Positions 34,416 through 45,436 of a stretch of 64,000 nucleotides of DNA are shown here, piece after piece. This DNA is from Reticulitermes speratus (lineage: Eukaryota > Arthropoda > Insecta > Blattodea > Rhinotermitidae), in the NCBI GenBank assembly GCA_021186555.1, contig JAJKFL010000006.1, positions 46,386,138 to 46,450,137 of the forward strand, written 5' to 3'. Below the pieces are notes generated by a model. That model was given only the letters and a program-made list of their open reading frames with translations, was not told where the DNA came from and searched no databases. The position numbers and the translations under genes are program-made. Numbering within the stretch: the first letter of the stretch is position 1; each line of letters begins with the position of its first letter.

Positions 34416-36668
34416 CATAAATACAGTCCGTACCGCGCAGTAAACACACTCCGTCTCAGTTATACAAACCAGTCAGTTAATGTTGTACAGTGAAATAATC
34501 GCTGTTTGTTCTGAGATCCACACAAAACACATAAATACAGTCCGTACCGCGCAGTAAACACACACCGTCTCAGTTATACAAACCAGTCAGTTAATGCTGT
34601 ACAGTGAAATAATCGCTGTTTGTTCTGAGATCCACACAAAACACATAAATACAGTCCGTACCGCGCAGTAAACACACTCCGTCTCAGTTATACAAACCAG
34701 TCAGTTAATGTTGTACAGTGAAATAATCGCTGTTTGTTTTGAGATCCACACAAAACACATAAATACAGTCCGTACCGCGCAGTAAACACACTTCGTCTCA
34801 GTTATACAAACCAGTCAGTTAATGTTGTACAGTGAAATAATCGCTGTTTGTTCTGAGATCCACACAAAACACATAAATACAGTCCGTACCGCGCAGTAAA
34901 CACACTTCGTCTCAGTTATACAAACCAGTCAGTTAATGTTGTACAGTGAAATAATCGCTGTTTGTTCTGAGATCCACACAAAACACATAAATACAGTCCG
35001 TACCGCGCAGTAAACACACTTCGTCTCAGTTATACAAACCAGTCAGTTAATGTTGTACAGTGAAATAATCGCTGTTTGTTCTGAGATCCACACAAAACAC
35101 ATAAATACAGTCCGTACCGCGCAGTAAACACACTCCGTCTCAGTTATACAAACCAGTCAGTTAATGTTGTACAGTGAAATAATCGCTGTTTGTTCTGAGA
35201 TCCACACAAAACACATAAATACAGTCCGTACCGCGCAGTAAACACACTCCGTCTCAGTTATACAAACCAGTCAGTTAATGTTGTACAGTGAAATAATCGC
35301 TGTTTGTTCTGAGATCCACACAAAACACATAAATACAGTCCGTACCGCGCAGTAAACACACTCCGTCTCAGTTATACAAACCAGTCAGTTAATGTTGTAC
35401 AGTGAAATAATCGCTGTTTGTTCTGAGATCCACACAAAAAACATAAATACAGTCCGTACCGCGCAGTAAACACACTCCGTCTCAGTTATACAAACCAGTC
35501 AGTTAATGTTGTACAGTGAAATAATCGCTGTTTGTTCTGAGATCCACACAAAACACATAAATACAGTCCGTACCGCGCAGTAAACACACTCCGTCTCAGT
35601 TATACAAACCAGTCAGTTAATGTTGTACAGTGAAATAATCGCTGTTTGTTCTGAGATCCACACAAAACACATAAATACAGTCCGTACCGCGCAGTAAACA
35701 CACTCCGTCTCAGTTATACAAACCAGTCAGTTAATGTTGTACAGTGAAATAATCGCTGTTTGTTCTGAGATCCACACAAAACACATAAATACAGTCCGTA
35801 CCGCGCAGTAAACACACTCCGTCTCAGTTATACAAACCAGTCAGTTAATGTTGTACAGTGAAATAATCGCTGTTTGTTCTGAGATCCACACAAAACACAT
35901 AAATACAGTCCGTACCGCGCAGTAAAACACACTCCGTCTCAGTTATACAAACCAGTCAGTTAATGTTGTACAGTGAAATAATCGCTGTTTGTTCTGAGAT
36001 CCACACAAAACACATAAATACAGTCCGTACCGCGCAGTAAACACACTCCGTCGAAGTTATACAAACCAGTCAGTTAATGCTGTACAGTGAAATAATCGCC
36101 GTTTGTTCTGAGATCCACACAAAACCCATAAATACAGTCCTTACCGCTCAGTAAACGCACTCCGTCTCAGTTATACAAACCAGTCAGTTAATGCTGTACA
36201 GTGAAATAATCGCTGTTTGTTCTGAGATCCACACAAAACACATAAATACAGTCCGTACCGCGCAGTAAACACACTGTCTCAGTTATACAAACCAGTCAGT
36301 TAATGCTGTACAGTGAAATAATCGCTGTTTGTTCTGAGATCCACACAAAACACATAAACACAGTCCGTACCGCGCAGTAAACACACTCCGTCTCAGTTAT
36401 ACAAACCAGTCAGTTAATGTTGTACAGTGAAATAATCGCTGTTTGTTCTGAGATCCACACAAAACACATAAATACAGTCCGTACCGCGCAGTAAACACAC
36501 TCCATCTCAGTTATACAAACCAGTCAGTTAATGCTGTACAGTGAAATAATCGCTGTTTGTTCTGAGATCCACACAAAACACATAAATACACTGTGTGGGC
36601 AGAACGTAGAATTGTTGAATGTTAAACATTGAGGTGCATAAAGCAACCCTTAGGCTTTATTTAAAGGG
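34416..36668 (-). repeat. 114-bp satellite array A5 with L terminus
   Basis: About 19 minus-orientation monomers. The left edge resembles an R end (ttttacataaatacagtccg); the right edge is the L module (36586-36668), diverged, followed by TTAT where others have TTAA. Three consecutive units share cacacttcgtctc (34788, 34901, 35015), showing local homogenisation. Confidence 0.94.
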
Positions 36669-36672
36669 TTAT

Positions 36673-37429
36673 TTTATATAAATAGATATAGCACACTCAT
36701 GTCCCGTGTTCGTTTCCTGTCAGACACATAGTCTTTCCTCTTCTCCTCCAGCTTATGACATAGTTCCTTTCCAATCGACACTGCTAAGACAGCGCCCCTA
36801 TCCTCAAACTTACCACTTAAGCCCACTTCGTGACGACATTAAGACTGTACTAATTTTGAACTCCATTTCTACTTCGTCTTCATGGTGTTTATACAGAAGA
36901 GGCACTCTACCTTACCGAGGCAGCTTATTGTGTCAGACAAACGTATATTGTCACTTCTAGCCGCTACTTCACTGTCTGCTGTGTGATCTACGTTAGTGCG
37001 ATAAACGAGCCGACAGGAAGTAGCAGTCGATTGTTGTGGGATAGATTATTGACCCAGCATACACCTATATGACTTACGTGTGTGTGTGTCCATACAGTAA
37101 GGCTCTTATGTCAGTCAGTGTTACGTTAGACACTGACTGTTGCCTAAGGTTGGTCCACACCACTACTTGGCATACAGGGTGTTTCATAAATTACTTCCAG
37201 GTCTTTTCTCTGCTTCAGTTCTGCTGACAGATCTGTTGCATTATTTTTCGGTGTAATGAGAAGTAATCACTTGGATATTAGCTTGCGAAACGTTGAGAAG
37301 CTGACGTGACTGACTTGACTGAAGGACTTAACTGACTGACTTGACTGACTGACTGACTGATTAGAAAAATAAACAAATAAATAAATTCTTAGAGCACAAT
37401 CGTTCTTGAAAAGCTGTTATAGCTAGTCA
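36673..37429. other. Non-genic stretch
   Basis: Contains a dispersed repeat segment (36989-37040) also seen at 43832-43885, and a (tgac)n microsatellite at 37308-37360. The 84-codon frame at 36706 has no recognisable content. Confidence 0.5.
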
Positions 37430-37707
37430 AAATGTCTCTAATTTTATTGAACCTGAAAGTTCATTACCGTGTACACAACAGCCCTCCTCCTGTCACTGTA
37501 CTTAACCAGTTGAATCCAGCTCACGTTCGCCAATATTATTTCTTCAAGACCACTTTTGATATTACCCTCCCATCTACGCCTAGTTTTTTTTTTCAATTGT
37601 CTTCTTTTATGCAGATTTCCCCACCATAACCCTGCAATCATTTCTCTTATCCAGTATAATAACCAGAATGTGTTAGTCACCGGCAGCTTGAATCGTGAAT
37701 TTCTCAA
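37430..37707 (-). pseudogene. C-terminal fragment of a second non-LTR retrotransposon
   Basis: Minus-strand frame of 87 codons with KKKTRRRWEGNIKSGLEE, SWIQLVKYSDRRRAV and the end YTVMNFQVQ. The basic RRRW..NIK block and the W(I/L).A..R.(R/W)...N..MN..V ending are the conserved C-terminal signature of a common insect non-LTR family. No RT catalytic motifs. Related fragments: 39597-39830, 49951-50170, 50400-50770, 58575-58690, 63093-63440. The plus-strand frames here are its antisense. Confidence 0.7.
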
Positions 37708-37710
37708 ATT

Positions 37711-38202
37711 TGACTGTATAAAAACCCAGAGTTTTCACGTTGTGGCCGTGTTTTGCTCTTCACCATGTAGCTCGCACTATCAGCTACCCTTGAGCTTGGG
37801 ACTTGGGATCCGGGGTTCGTACCTGCACTGTGACGCAGTATAACACCTGGTGATGACAGTGGAACTTTAAACGATTGAGCTGTTTGAGCTAGCAACTGAA
37901 AAAGATTGTTCTTGGAAATAGAGTTATAGAGCTTGTTTGAGCCTTTAGTTACCAGAGAAAGGCCATGTCACTGACATCTGGCGATGCGTTCTTCTTTCCT
38001 CTGTTGTCTTATTAGGACCTTCGTGTTAGCAGGTGTACTTTGTGCAATAGAAACACGTGACAGCACTTGTCAGTTGGTTGATCGTTGTTTGATAGGACAG
38101 CTCTGGAGGGAAGAGGACTTTAAGACTGCAGTCTGAGTGTTAGTGCTAAGACGGCCGATGTACGGGTTAGAAGCGTAGCCATTAGGTGTTAATAAACATA
38201 CA
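37711..38202. other. Unique non-genic stretch
   Basis: No gene or repeat recognised. Confidence 0.5.
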
Positions 38203-38447
38203 TAATGCCGATCGTAGTGGTCTACGGCCAGCTCGTTTACTGGGATTGCGGGTTCGAATCCCGCCGGGGGCATGGATGTCTGTCTGTTGTGAGTGTTGTG
38301 TGTTGTCAGGTAGAGGTCTGTGCGACGGACTGATCACTCGTCCAGAGGAGTCCTACCGAGTTTGGTGTGTCTTAAATGTGTGTGATCGTAAAGCGTCGAA
38401 AAATGAGGCGGCCTAGGCCCCTAAGGGGCTGTCGAGTTATTGGAAAA
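38203..38447 (+). mobile_element. SINE family A copy with shortened head
   Basis: Starts GCCGATCGTAGTGGTCTACG, with about 20 bp of the head deleted relative to 12729-12984. B box GGTTCGAATCCCGCC, full body, ending GGGGCTGTCGAGTTATTGG and A7. Flanks ACATACATAATG and ACATATATTATG may be a decayed target-site duplication. Confidence 0.9.
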
Positions 38448-38449
38448 AA

Positions 38450-39117
38450 ATACATATATTATGCTGCAGTGCAGCCTCGATGTCCGTGATGAATTGGAAA
38501 CCACAAAACAGCTGAATAAATGTTCAGTATGAAGCGTGCGTGCGTGCGTTTGTAACAGCTTGTGCGTAAAAGTTTGCGTTACGTCTAAGATACGTACGAA
38601 AGCAAACAAATTATTTTTTTTTAGCAAATTATGAAAAATTTTTGGAAGAATAAAGTACGTCGAATATTTGAAGGAGTATCTCGTTACTTAAAGCCTACAA
38701 GATATTAACTTTGCTTAATAAAAGGCACAATTTTACTAAGTTTAAATTTATCTGCGTGAAACCGAAATTGGTGGAAGGTGATTCTCCAGTCACGTGATAT
38801 TCTGATTCTTCGAAACCCAGTCACGAAATTTCGAACAAGAGTGCTGAAGTTGATGATCACGCAAGGTCGAAATCCTTAGCTGCGAATTTCACGAAATTCG
38901 AGGTCCCAGTATACCAACCTTTACCTTGATAGCAGTAAATCTGTAAGGCAGGAATTTGGCAGCGAATTTCGAATCAACAAAATTAGTCAAAATACTAAAT
39001 AGGCACTGCTTGAGTGTTTCTGGAAATAGAACTTTCATTCTGACAGAATGGACCTTACAATTATGGGTTCATTTTACGGTTGTTGCAAAAGTGTGAAGTC
39101 TGATATCGTTGCTAAAA
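38450..39117. other. Unique non-genic stretch
   Basis: AT-rich with several short 'gaaattcgaa/ttcgaaat' words; no gene. Confidence 0.5.
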
Positions 39118-39590
39118 AATCTGACAACATACAGCTTGTCTATCTTTTATATACAAGTTAGGAAACATATACATGCCATAAGAATGACGTAAGTCTTGCC
39201 ATCAAATGGAGGAGGCTGACAACATACAGCTTGTCTATCTTTTATATACAAGTTAGGAAACATATACTGCCATAAGAATGACGTAAGTCTTGCCATCAAA
39301 TGGAGGAGGCTGACAATTACAGCTTGTTATCTTTTATATACAAGTTAGGAAACATATACATGCCATAAGAATGACGTAAGTCTTGCGATCAAATGGAGGA
39401 GGCTGACAACATACAGCTTGTCTATCTTTTATATACAAGTTAGGAAACATATACATGCCATAAGATGACGTAATCTTGCCATCAAATGGAGGAGGCTGAC
39501 AACATACAGCTTGTCTATCTTTTATATACAAGTTAGGAAACATATACATGCCATAAGAGTGACGTAGTCTTGCGATCAAATGGAGGAGGC
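39118..39590 (+). repeat. 94-95-bp tandem array, 5 copies
   Basis: CTGACAACATACAGCTTGTC recurs at 39121, 39216, 39310, 39403 and 39496. Units range from 93 to 95 bp by one-base losses (atactgcc, aattacagcttgtta, taagatgacg). The array ends in ggaggctg, immediately upstream of the retrotransposon fragment, and its 3' border (tcaaatggaggaggctg) looks derived from the same element. Confidence 0.95.
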
Positions 39591-39596
39591 TGGGCT

Positions 39597-39830
39597 GGTT
39601 GGGATTTGTTGCGCTTATGGTGAGAAGAGAAATGATTACAGAATTTTGCTTGGGAAACCCGAAGGAAGGTAGCCACATGTACGTTCTAGGCATAGATAAG
39701 AGGATGGAATTAAAGTTGATCTTAAATATGGGTTTGGAGGGCGTTGATTGGATTGATTTTGCCCAGGATGGGGACAAATTTTGGGTCGTTCTGAACCCTG
39801 CAATGAATATTTGGGTTAGATAAATATTGG
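39597..39830 (+). pseudogene. C-terminal fragment of the second non-LTR family
   Basis: Plus frame (first ATG 39617) with LGNPKEGSHMYVLG, LEGVDWIDFAQDGDKFW and the end NPAMNIWVR, then stop. The DWID.AQD.D and AMN.WV words mark the family C-terminus. Only the last 75 codons remain, preceded by the 94-bp array. Confidence 0.7.
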
Positions 39831-40370
39831 GGGATTTCTTGAGTTGATATAAGCATAGTGTGTGTTTGTTAAGGACTTTATTTGTGGCCGTAGTTGGTTG
39901 AGTTACTTAGCTCGTTAGGTAGTTAGTCGGTTAGTTAGTTTTTTCCGTTTGTTAACTAGCTAGGCATTCCTCTTAGAAACCAGACATTTAAAAGGATGAC
40001 AATAATGACCTTACTATTATTATTATTATCATTATTATCGTTCTTATTACAGTAAATAAAGAGAATCTGAAACGTCTGATATCTGCAATAAAGTACGTCA
40101 GTGTGTGATTGAGAACCGCAGTGAATGAACCAAGGACTTACAGCAAATGACCACAACTCCTTCCACTAATCTCTGCTATTCTTTCCCGAATTGAGTTATG
40201 TCAAAACGGGCGGTTGGTATTGACATTTATTCGATATATCTGTATCAATAGAAATAGAAATTGCTACACAAAGTTAAAAATAGGATTACTGATTTATCTT
40301 CAGTCAGTTCCACTTGTAAAATGACGATGTGCCTTGTTGAAATGTAGCTTAGAAATATCAAAGGCGAAAA
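39831..40370. other. Unique non-genic stretch
   Basis: Small (gttagt)n and (tta)n simple tracts (39895-39960, 40013-40042). No gene. Confidence 0.5.
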
Positions 40371-43207
40371 TTAACCTGAATTACATATCAACATTCAGTC
40401 CGTACCGCGCAGTAAACACACTCCGTCTCAGTTATACAAACCAGTCAGTTAATGTTGTACAGTGAAATAATCGCTGTTTGTTCTGAGATCCACACAAAAC
40501 ACATAAATACAGTCCGTACCGCGCAGTAAACACACTCCGTCTCAGTTATAAAACCAGTCAGTTAATGCTGTACAGTGAAATAATCGCTGTTTGTTCTGAG
40601 ATCCACACAAAACACATAAATACAGTCCGTACCGCGCAGTAAACACACTCCGTCTCAGTTATACAAACCAGTCAGTTAATGTTGTACAGTGAAATAATCG
40701 CTGTTTGTTCTGAGATCCACACAAAAACACATAAATACAGTCCGTACCGCGCAGTAAACACACTACGTCTCAGTTATACAAACCAGTCAGTTAATGTTGT
40801 ACAGTGAAATAATCGCTGTTTGTTCTGAGATCCACACAAAACACATAAATACAGTCCGTACCGCGCAGTAAACACACTACGTCTCAGTTATACAAACCAG
40901 TCAGTTAATGTTGTACAGTGAAATAATCGCTGTTTGTTCTGAGATCCACACAAAACACATAAATACAGTCCGTACCACGCAGTAAACACACTCCGTCTCA
41001 GTTATACAAACCAGTCAGTTAATGCTGTACAGTGAAATAATCGCTGTTTGTTCTGAGATCCACACAAAACACATAAATACAGTCCGTACCGCGCAGTAAA
41101 CACACTCCGTCTCAGTTATACAAACCAGTCAGTTACTGTTGTACAGTGAAATAATCGCTGTTTGTTCTGAGATCCACACATAACACATAAATACAGTCCG
41201 TACCGCGCAGTAAACACACTCCGTCTCAGTTATACAAACCAGTCAGTTAATGCTGTACAGTGAAATAATCGCTGTTTGTTCTGAGATCCACACAAAACAC
41301 ATAAATACAGTCCGTACCGCGCAGTAAACACACTCCGTCTCAGTTATACAAACCAGTCAGTTAATGCTGTACGGTGAAATAATCGCTGTTTGTTCTGAGA
41401 TCCACACAAAACACATAAATACAGTCCGTACCGCGCAGTAAACACACTCCGTCTCAGTTATACAAACCAGTCAGTTAATGCTGTACAGTGAAATAATCGC
41501 TGTTTGTTCTGAGATCCACACAAAACACATAAATACAGTCCGTACCGCGCAGTAAACACACTCCGTCTCAGTTATACAAACCAGTCAGTTAATGCTGTAC
41601 AGTGAAATAATCGCTGTTTGTTCTGAGATCCACACAAAACACATAAATACAGTCCGTACCGCGCAGTAAACACACTCCGTCTCAGTTATACAAACCAGTC
41701 AGTTAATGCTGTACGGTGAAATAATCGCTGTTTGTTCTGAGATCCACACAAAACACATAAATACAGTCCGTACCGCGCAGTAAACACACTCCGTCTCAGT
41801 TATACAAACCAGTCAGTTAATGCTGTACAGTGAAATAATCGCTGTTTGTTCTGAGATCCACACAAAACAATAAATACAGTCCGTACCGCGCAGTAAACAC
41901 ACTCCGTCTCAGTTATACAAACCAGTCAGTTAATGCTGTACGGTGAAATAATTGCTGTTTGTTCTGAGATCCACACAAAACACATAAATACAGTCCGTAC
42001 CGCGCAGTAAACACACTCCGTCTCAGTTATACAAACCAGTCAGTTAATGCTGTACAGTGAAATAATCGCTGTTTGTTCTGAGATCCACACAAAACACATA
42101 AATACAGTCCGTACCGCGCAGTAAACACTCCGTCTCAGTTATACAAACCAGTCAGTTAATGTTGTACAGTGAAATAATCGCTGTTTGTTCTGAGATCCAC
42201 ACAAAACACATAAATACAGTCCGTACCGCGCAATGAACACACTCCGTCTCAGTTATACAAACCAGTCAGTTAATGCTGTACAGTGAAATAATCGCTGTTT
42301 GTTCTGAGATCCACACAAAACACATAAATACAGTCCGTACCGCGCAGAAAAACACACTCCGTCTCAGTTATACAAACCAGTCAGTTAATGCTGTACAGTG
42401 AAATAATCGCTGTTTGTTCTGAGATCCACACAAAACACATAAATACAGTCCGTACCGCGCAGTAAACACACTCCGTCTCAGTTATACAAACCAGTCAGTT
42501 AATGCTGTACAGTGAAATAATCGCTGTTTGTTCTGAGATCCACACAAAACACATAAATACAGTCCGTACCGCGCAGTAAACACACTCCGTCTCAGTTATA
42601 CAAACCAGTCAGTTAATGCTGTACAGTGAAATAATCGCTGTTTGTTCTGAGATCCACACAAAACACATAAATACAGTCCGTACCGCGCAGTAAACACTCC
42701 GTCTCAGTTATACAAACCAGTCAGTTAATGTTGTACAGTGAAATAATCGCTGTTTGTTCTGAGATCCACACAAAACACATAAATACAGTCCGTACCGCGC
42801 AGTAAACACACTCCGTCTCAGTTATACAAACCAGTCAGTTAATGCTGTACAGTGAAATAATCGCTGTTTGTTCTGAGATCCACACAAAACACATAAATAC
42901 AGTCCGTACCGCGCAGTAAACACACTCCGTCTCAGTTATACAAACCAGTCAGTTAATGCTGTACTGTGAAATAATCGCTGTTTGTTCTGAGATCCACACA
43001 AAACACATAAATACAGTCCGTACCGCGCAGTAAACACACTCCGTCTCAGTTATACAAACCAGTCAGTTAATGCTGTACAGTGAAATAATCGCTGTTTGTT
43101 CTGAGATCCACACAAAACACATAAATACACTGTGTGGGCAGAACGTAGAATTTGTGAATGTTAAACGTGGTGGTACATATAGTAACCACTGAGCTTTAAA
43201 GTGTTAA
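40371..43207 (-). mobile_element. Complete TTAA-flanked element carrying 24 satellite monomers (A6)
   Basis: The most complete copy. TTAA at 40371-40374 is followed by the R end (CCTGAATTACATATCAAC), about 24 minus-orientation 114-bp monomers (40396-43125), then the L module (43127-43203) ending in CTTTAAAGTG and TTAA at 43204-43207. Element length is about 2.83 kb. TTAA at both sides is the hallmark target duplication of piggyBac-type transposition, and the L end starts CCC/CAC-CTTTAAAG in the way of piggyBac-like termini. The two ends are not obvious inverted repeats of each other. No transposase. Rare 110-111-bp monomers lack aca (42121-42131, 42691). Confidence 0.8.
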
Positions 43208-43984
43208 TTAAAAGTAATGTACAAAAGCGATATCCACACTATGTTTCATGGGATTCTGCGTTTTAGTGAGTTATTTTAAATTTGTCCCATGAACTCTATT
43301 ACGGTTCTCAGCAAAATAAAGTTGTTTTTTTTTAGAAGTGTAACAAATAGCGAAATATGAAGTTCTGACAGCTGTACTGCTGACGTTTCACATCTTCTGA
43401 GATGTGACGCCGTTTTGTTGGGATTGTTGTTGCTGACGTTTCGAAAGCTCGTCATTCCTTCATATTAAAGATCCATGCTGTCCAAAAAGACACCTCCTGG
43501 TTATGCTGGACTCTGTACCCTGAAGGCACCACGACTCTACGAAACGTACAAAACTTATCGCCCAACGACACGGCGTCGTATGCCCCTAAGACTTCAATCC
43601 CCATAATCAGTTACTCCCTATATATACGACACAAACTTCTCTTCAGATATACCAGCAACAAAGGTATGTTAATAATTATAGTGTCGGTCATTATGCAGTA
43701 GGACATATGTGCGAGTGATTTGACTGCAGCCGGCTTAAGCTGTCCGCTTTTAACAAAGACAGGCCGGTATCATGTGTGACAGTTCACGTGTGTCACGTGT
43801 CGTCGTCGTGTAGGTTGTAGCCCGATTTTCCTACGTTAATACGCTAAACGAGTAGACAGGAAGGAGTAACAGGCAGTAATCAAGTAAAATTATGACACAA
43901 TATTATTCCCTATATTCTACTTACCTTCTATACTCGTAATTGTCATCACATTATCATCAAACTACAAGTTCATTTATTCATTCA
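43208..43984. other. Non-genic stretch
   Basis: Contains a 7-bp hairpin around CACATCTTCTGAGATGTG (43390), a GACGTTTCGAAAGC motif (43435) and the dispersed segment 43832-43885 shared with 36989-37040. No gene. Confidence 0.5.
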
Positions 43985-44318
43985 TTCATTATCATTCATT
44001 CTGCAGTCTGTCTTACGACAGGTCCGTAGCCTCTTCCAAAGCGAGTTCTCCTCACAGTGCGATCTAGTGCTTCCTCTTTCAATTTCCAGTATCTTCTCTT
44101 TTCCTTAAGGTCATCCAGTAGCTGCTTACGTCTTCTCCCTCATCTTCCCGTCATTTCTATCCTTCCCTCTAACTTTCCTTCAATCACCTGTTTCAGAAGG
44201 CAGTTTCTACGCAAGATGTGACCAATCCAGTTAGCCTTTCTTCTTTTTATTGTATGTACGATATTCCTCTCCTCCTTCACTCTATGTAATACTTCTTCAT
44301 TTCTCACACGATCGGTAC
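43985..44318 (-). pseudogene. 5'-truncated non-LTR retrotransposon ORF2, copy 3
   Basis: Minus-strand frame of about 105 codons ending GYGPVVRQTAE, matching copies 1 and 2 (ANWIGHILRRN, GRIEMTGR). It has a single 39-bp terminal unit, followed by a short (ATTC)n tail at 43976-44000. The 5' side stops at ACGATCGG (44313) and abuts a hexamer array. This copy shows the unexpanded 3' end. Confidence 0.85.
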
Positions 44319-44662
44319 CTTTACCTTTATCTTTACCTTTACCTTTACCTTTATCTTTACCTTTACCTTTACCTTTACCTTTACCTTTACCTTTATATTT
44401 ACCTTTACCTTTACCTTTACCTTTACCTTTACCTTTACCTTTATGTTTATCTTTACCTTTACCTTTACCTTTACCTTTATCTTTACCTTTACCTTTACCT
44501 TTACCTTTACATTTACCTTTACCTTTATCTTTACCTTTACCTTTACCTTTACCTTTACCTTTACCTTTGTCTTTACCTTTATCTTTACCTTTAACTTTAC
44601 CTTTACCTTTACCTTTACCTTTATCTTTATCTTTATCTTTACCTTTACTTTACCTTTACCTT
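44318..44662 (+). repeat. Hexamer microsatellite (acctttn type, CCTTTA)n, about 57 copies
   Basis: Mostly acctttacctttatcttt words with 6-bp period. Plus frames read YLYLYL and FTFTFT; not genes. The same hexamer (as taaagg on the opposite strand) forms the tails of the family C SINEs. It is not the insect telomere repeat TTAGG. Confidence 0.96.
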
Positions 44663-45436
44663 TTGGTGTATCATCAGAACGCTATCTTCTGTCTGCGAAC
44701 AGCTGAGGTGGCACTTGCGTGACATTCTTCTTATAAGTAACAAAACAGGGTGACTAACTTTAACAAATCGTGTTGCTTTATGGGGTATAACATTAAAACA
44801 GATCTTAAAGAAGAAGGAAAACGGGAAATTATTGAATGGCTTCATTTCACTGAGTGTAGGAAGTAGTTTAGATATTGAGTCTACGGGCCCTATAGAAGCA
44901 GAGAATATCTTGAGTAGTTGAACTAGTGTCAACACTTCATAGTGACACATTCTCCCACCCACACACGTGGTGGAGTAGTGCCAACAACTGGCAAACAGTA
45001 GTTGTCAGATAAAATAATGAACCAGCAACACTGACCGCTGTGGCGTATCTTCAAACTAGCGCAATGTTTCACGTGGCTTCTTGACAACAATGAGTGTGAA
45101 TAGGGTTATGTTACAACGTGTGCCTAACTTGAAGGCGATGAAGCGTGCCAAATCGCACAATTGTTGCGTCACACCTGAGTGCCAAGTGCCAAGATAACGT
45201 CGCTATCAGTATACCAGCTCAACAATGGCTCGCGTCAGACCGTCACAACTGTGCAGATTAGCGGGCATGCAAACAAAGCTGTGATGAACACAGCAACATA
45301 TCTCACATTAGGGGATTTCCCTTGTATCTGGAAGTCACGTGGATCAGATTTCTGTTATCTGTATGAGGATTTAACTTGGATACTTCACAGCTGTACTAAA
45401 TTATATTGTAACGGGTAATTTTGGAAAAGTCCTTAC
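44663..45436. other. Unique non-genic stretch
   Basis: Short frames (105 codons minus, 79 codons plus) have no recognisable features. Confidence 0.45.

Noticed and set aside
44318-44662. Telomere repeat
   Set aside because: Hexamer CCTTTA differs from the insect TTAGG repeat and lies inside interspersed repeats.
44250-44706. YLYLYL and FTFTFT frames
   Set aside because: Hexamer microsatellite; start lies in antisense retrotransposon sequence.
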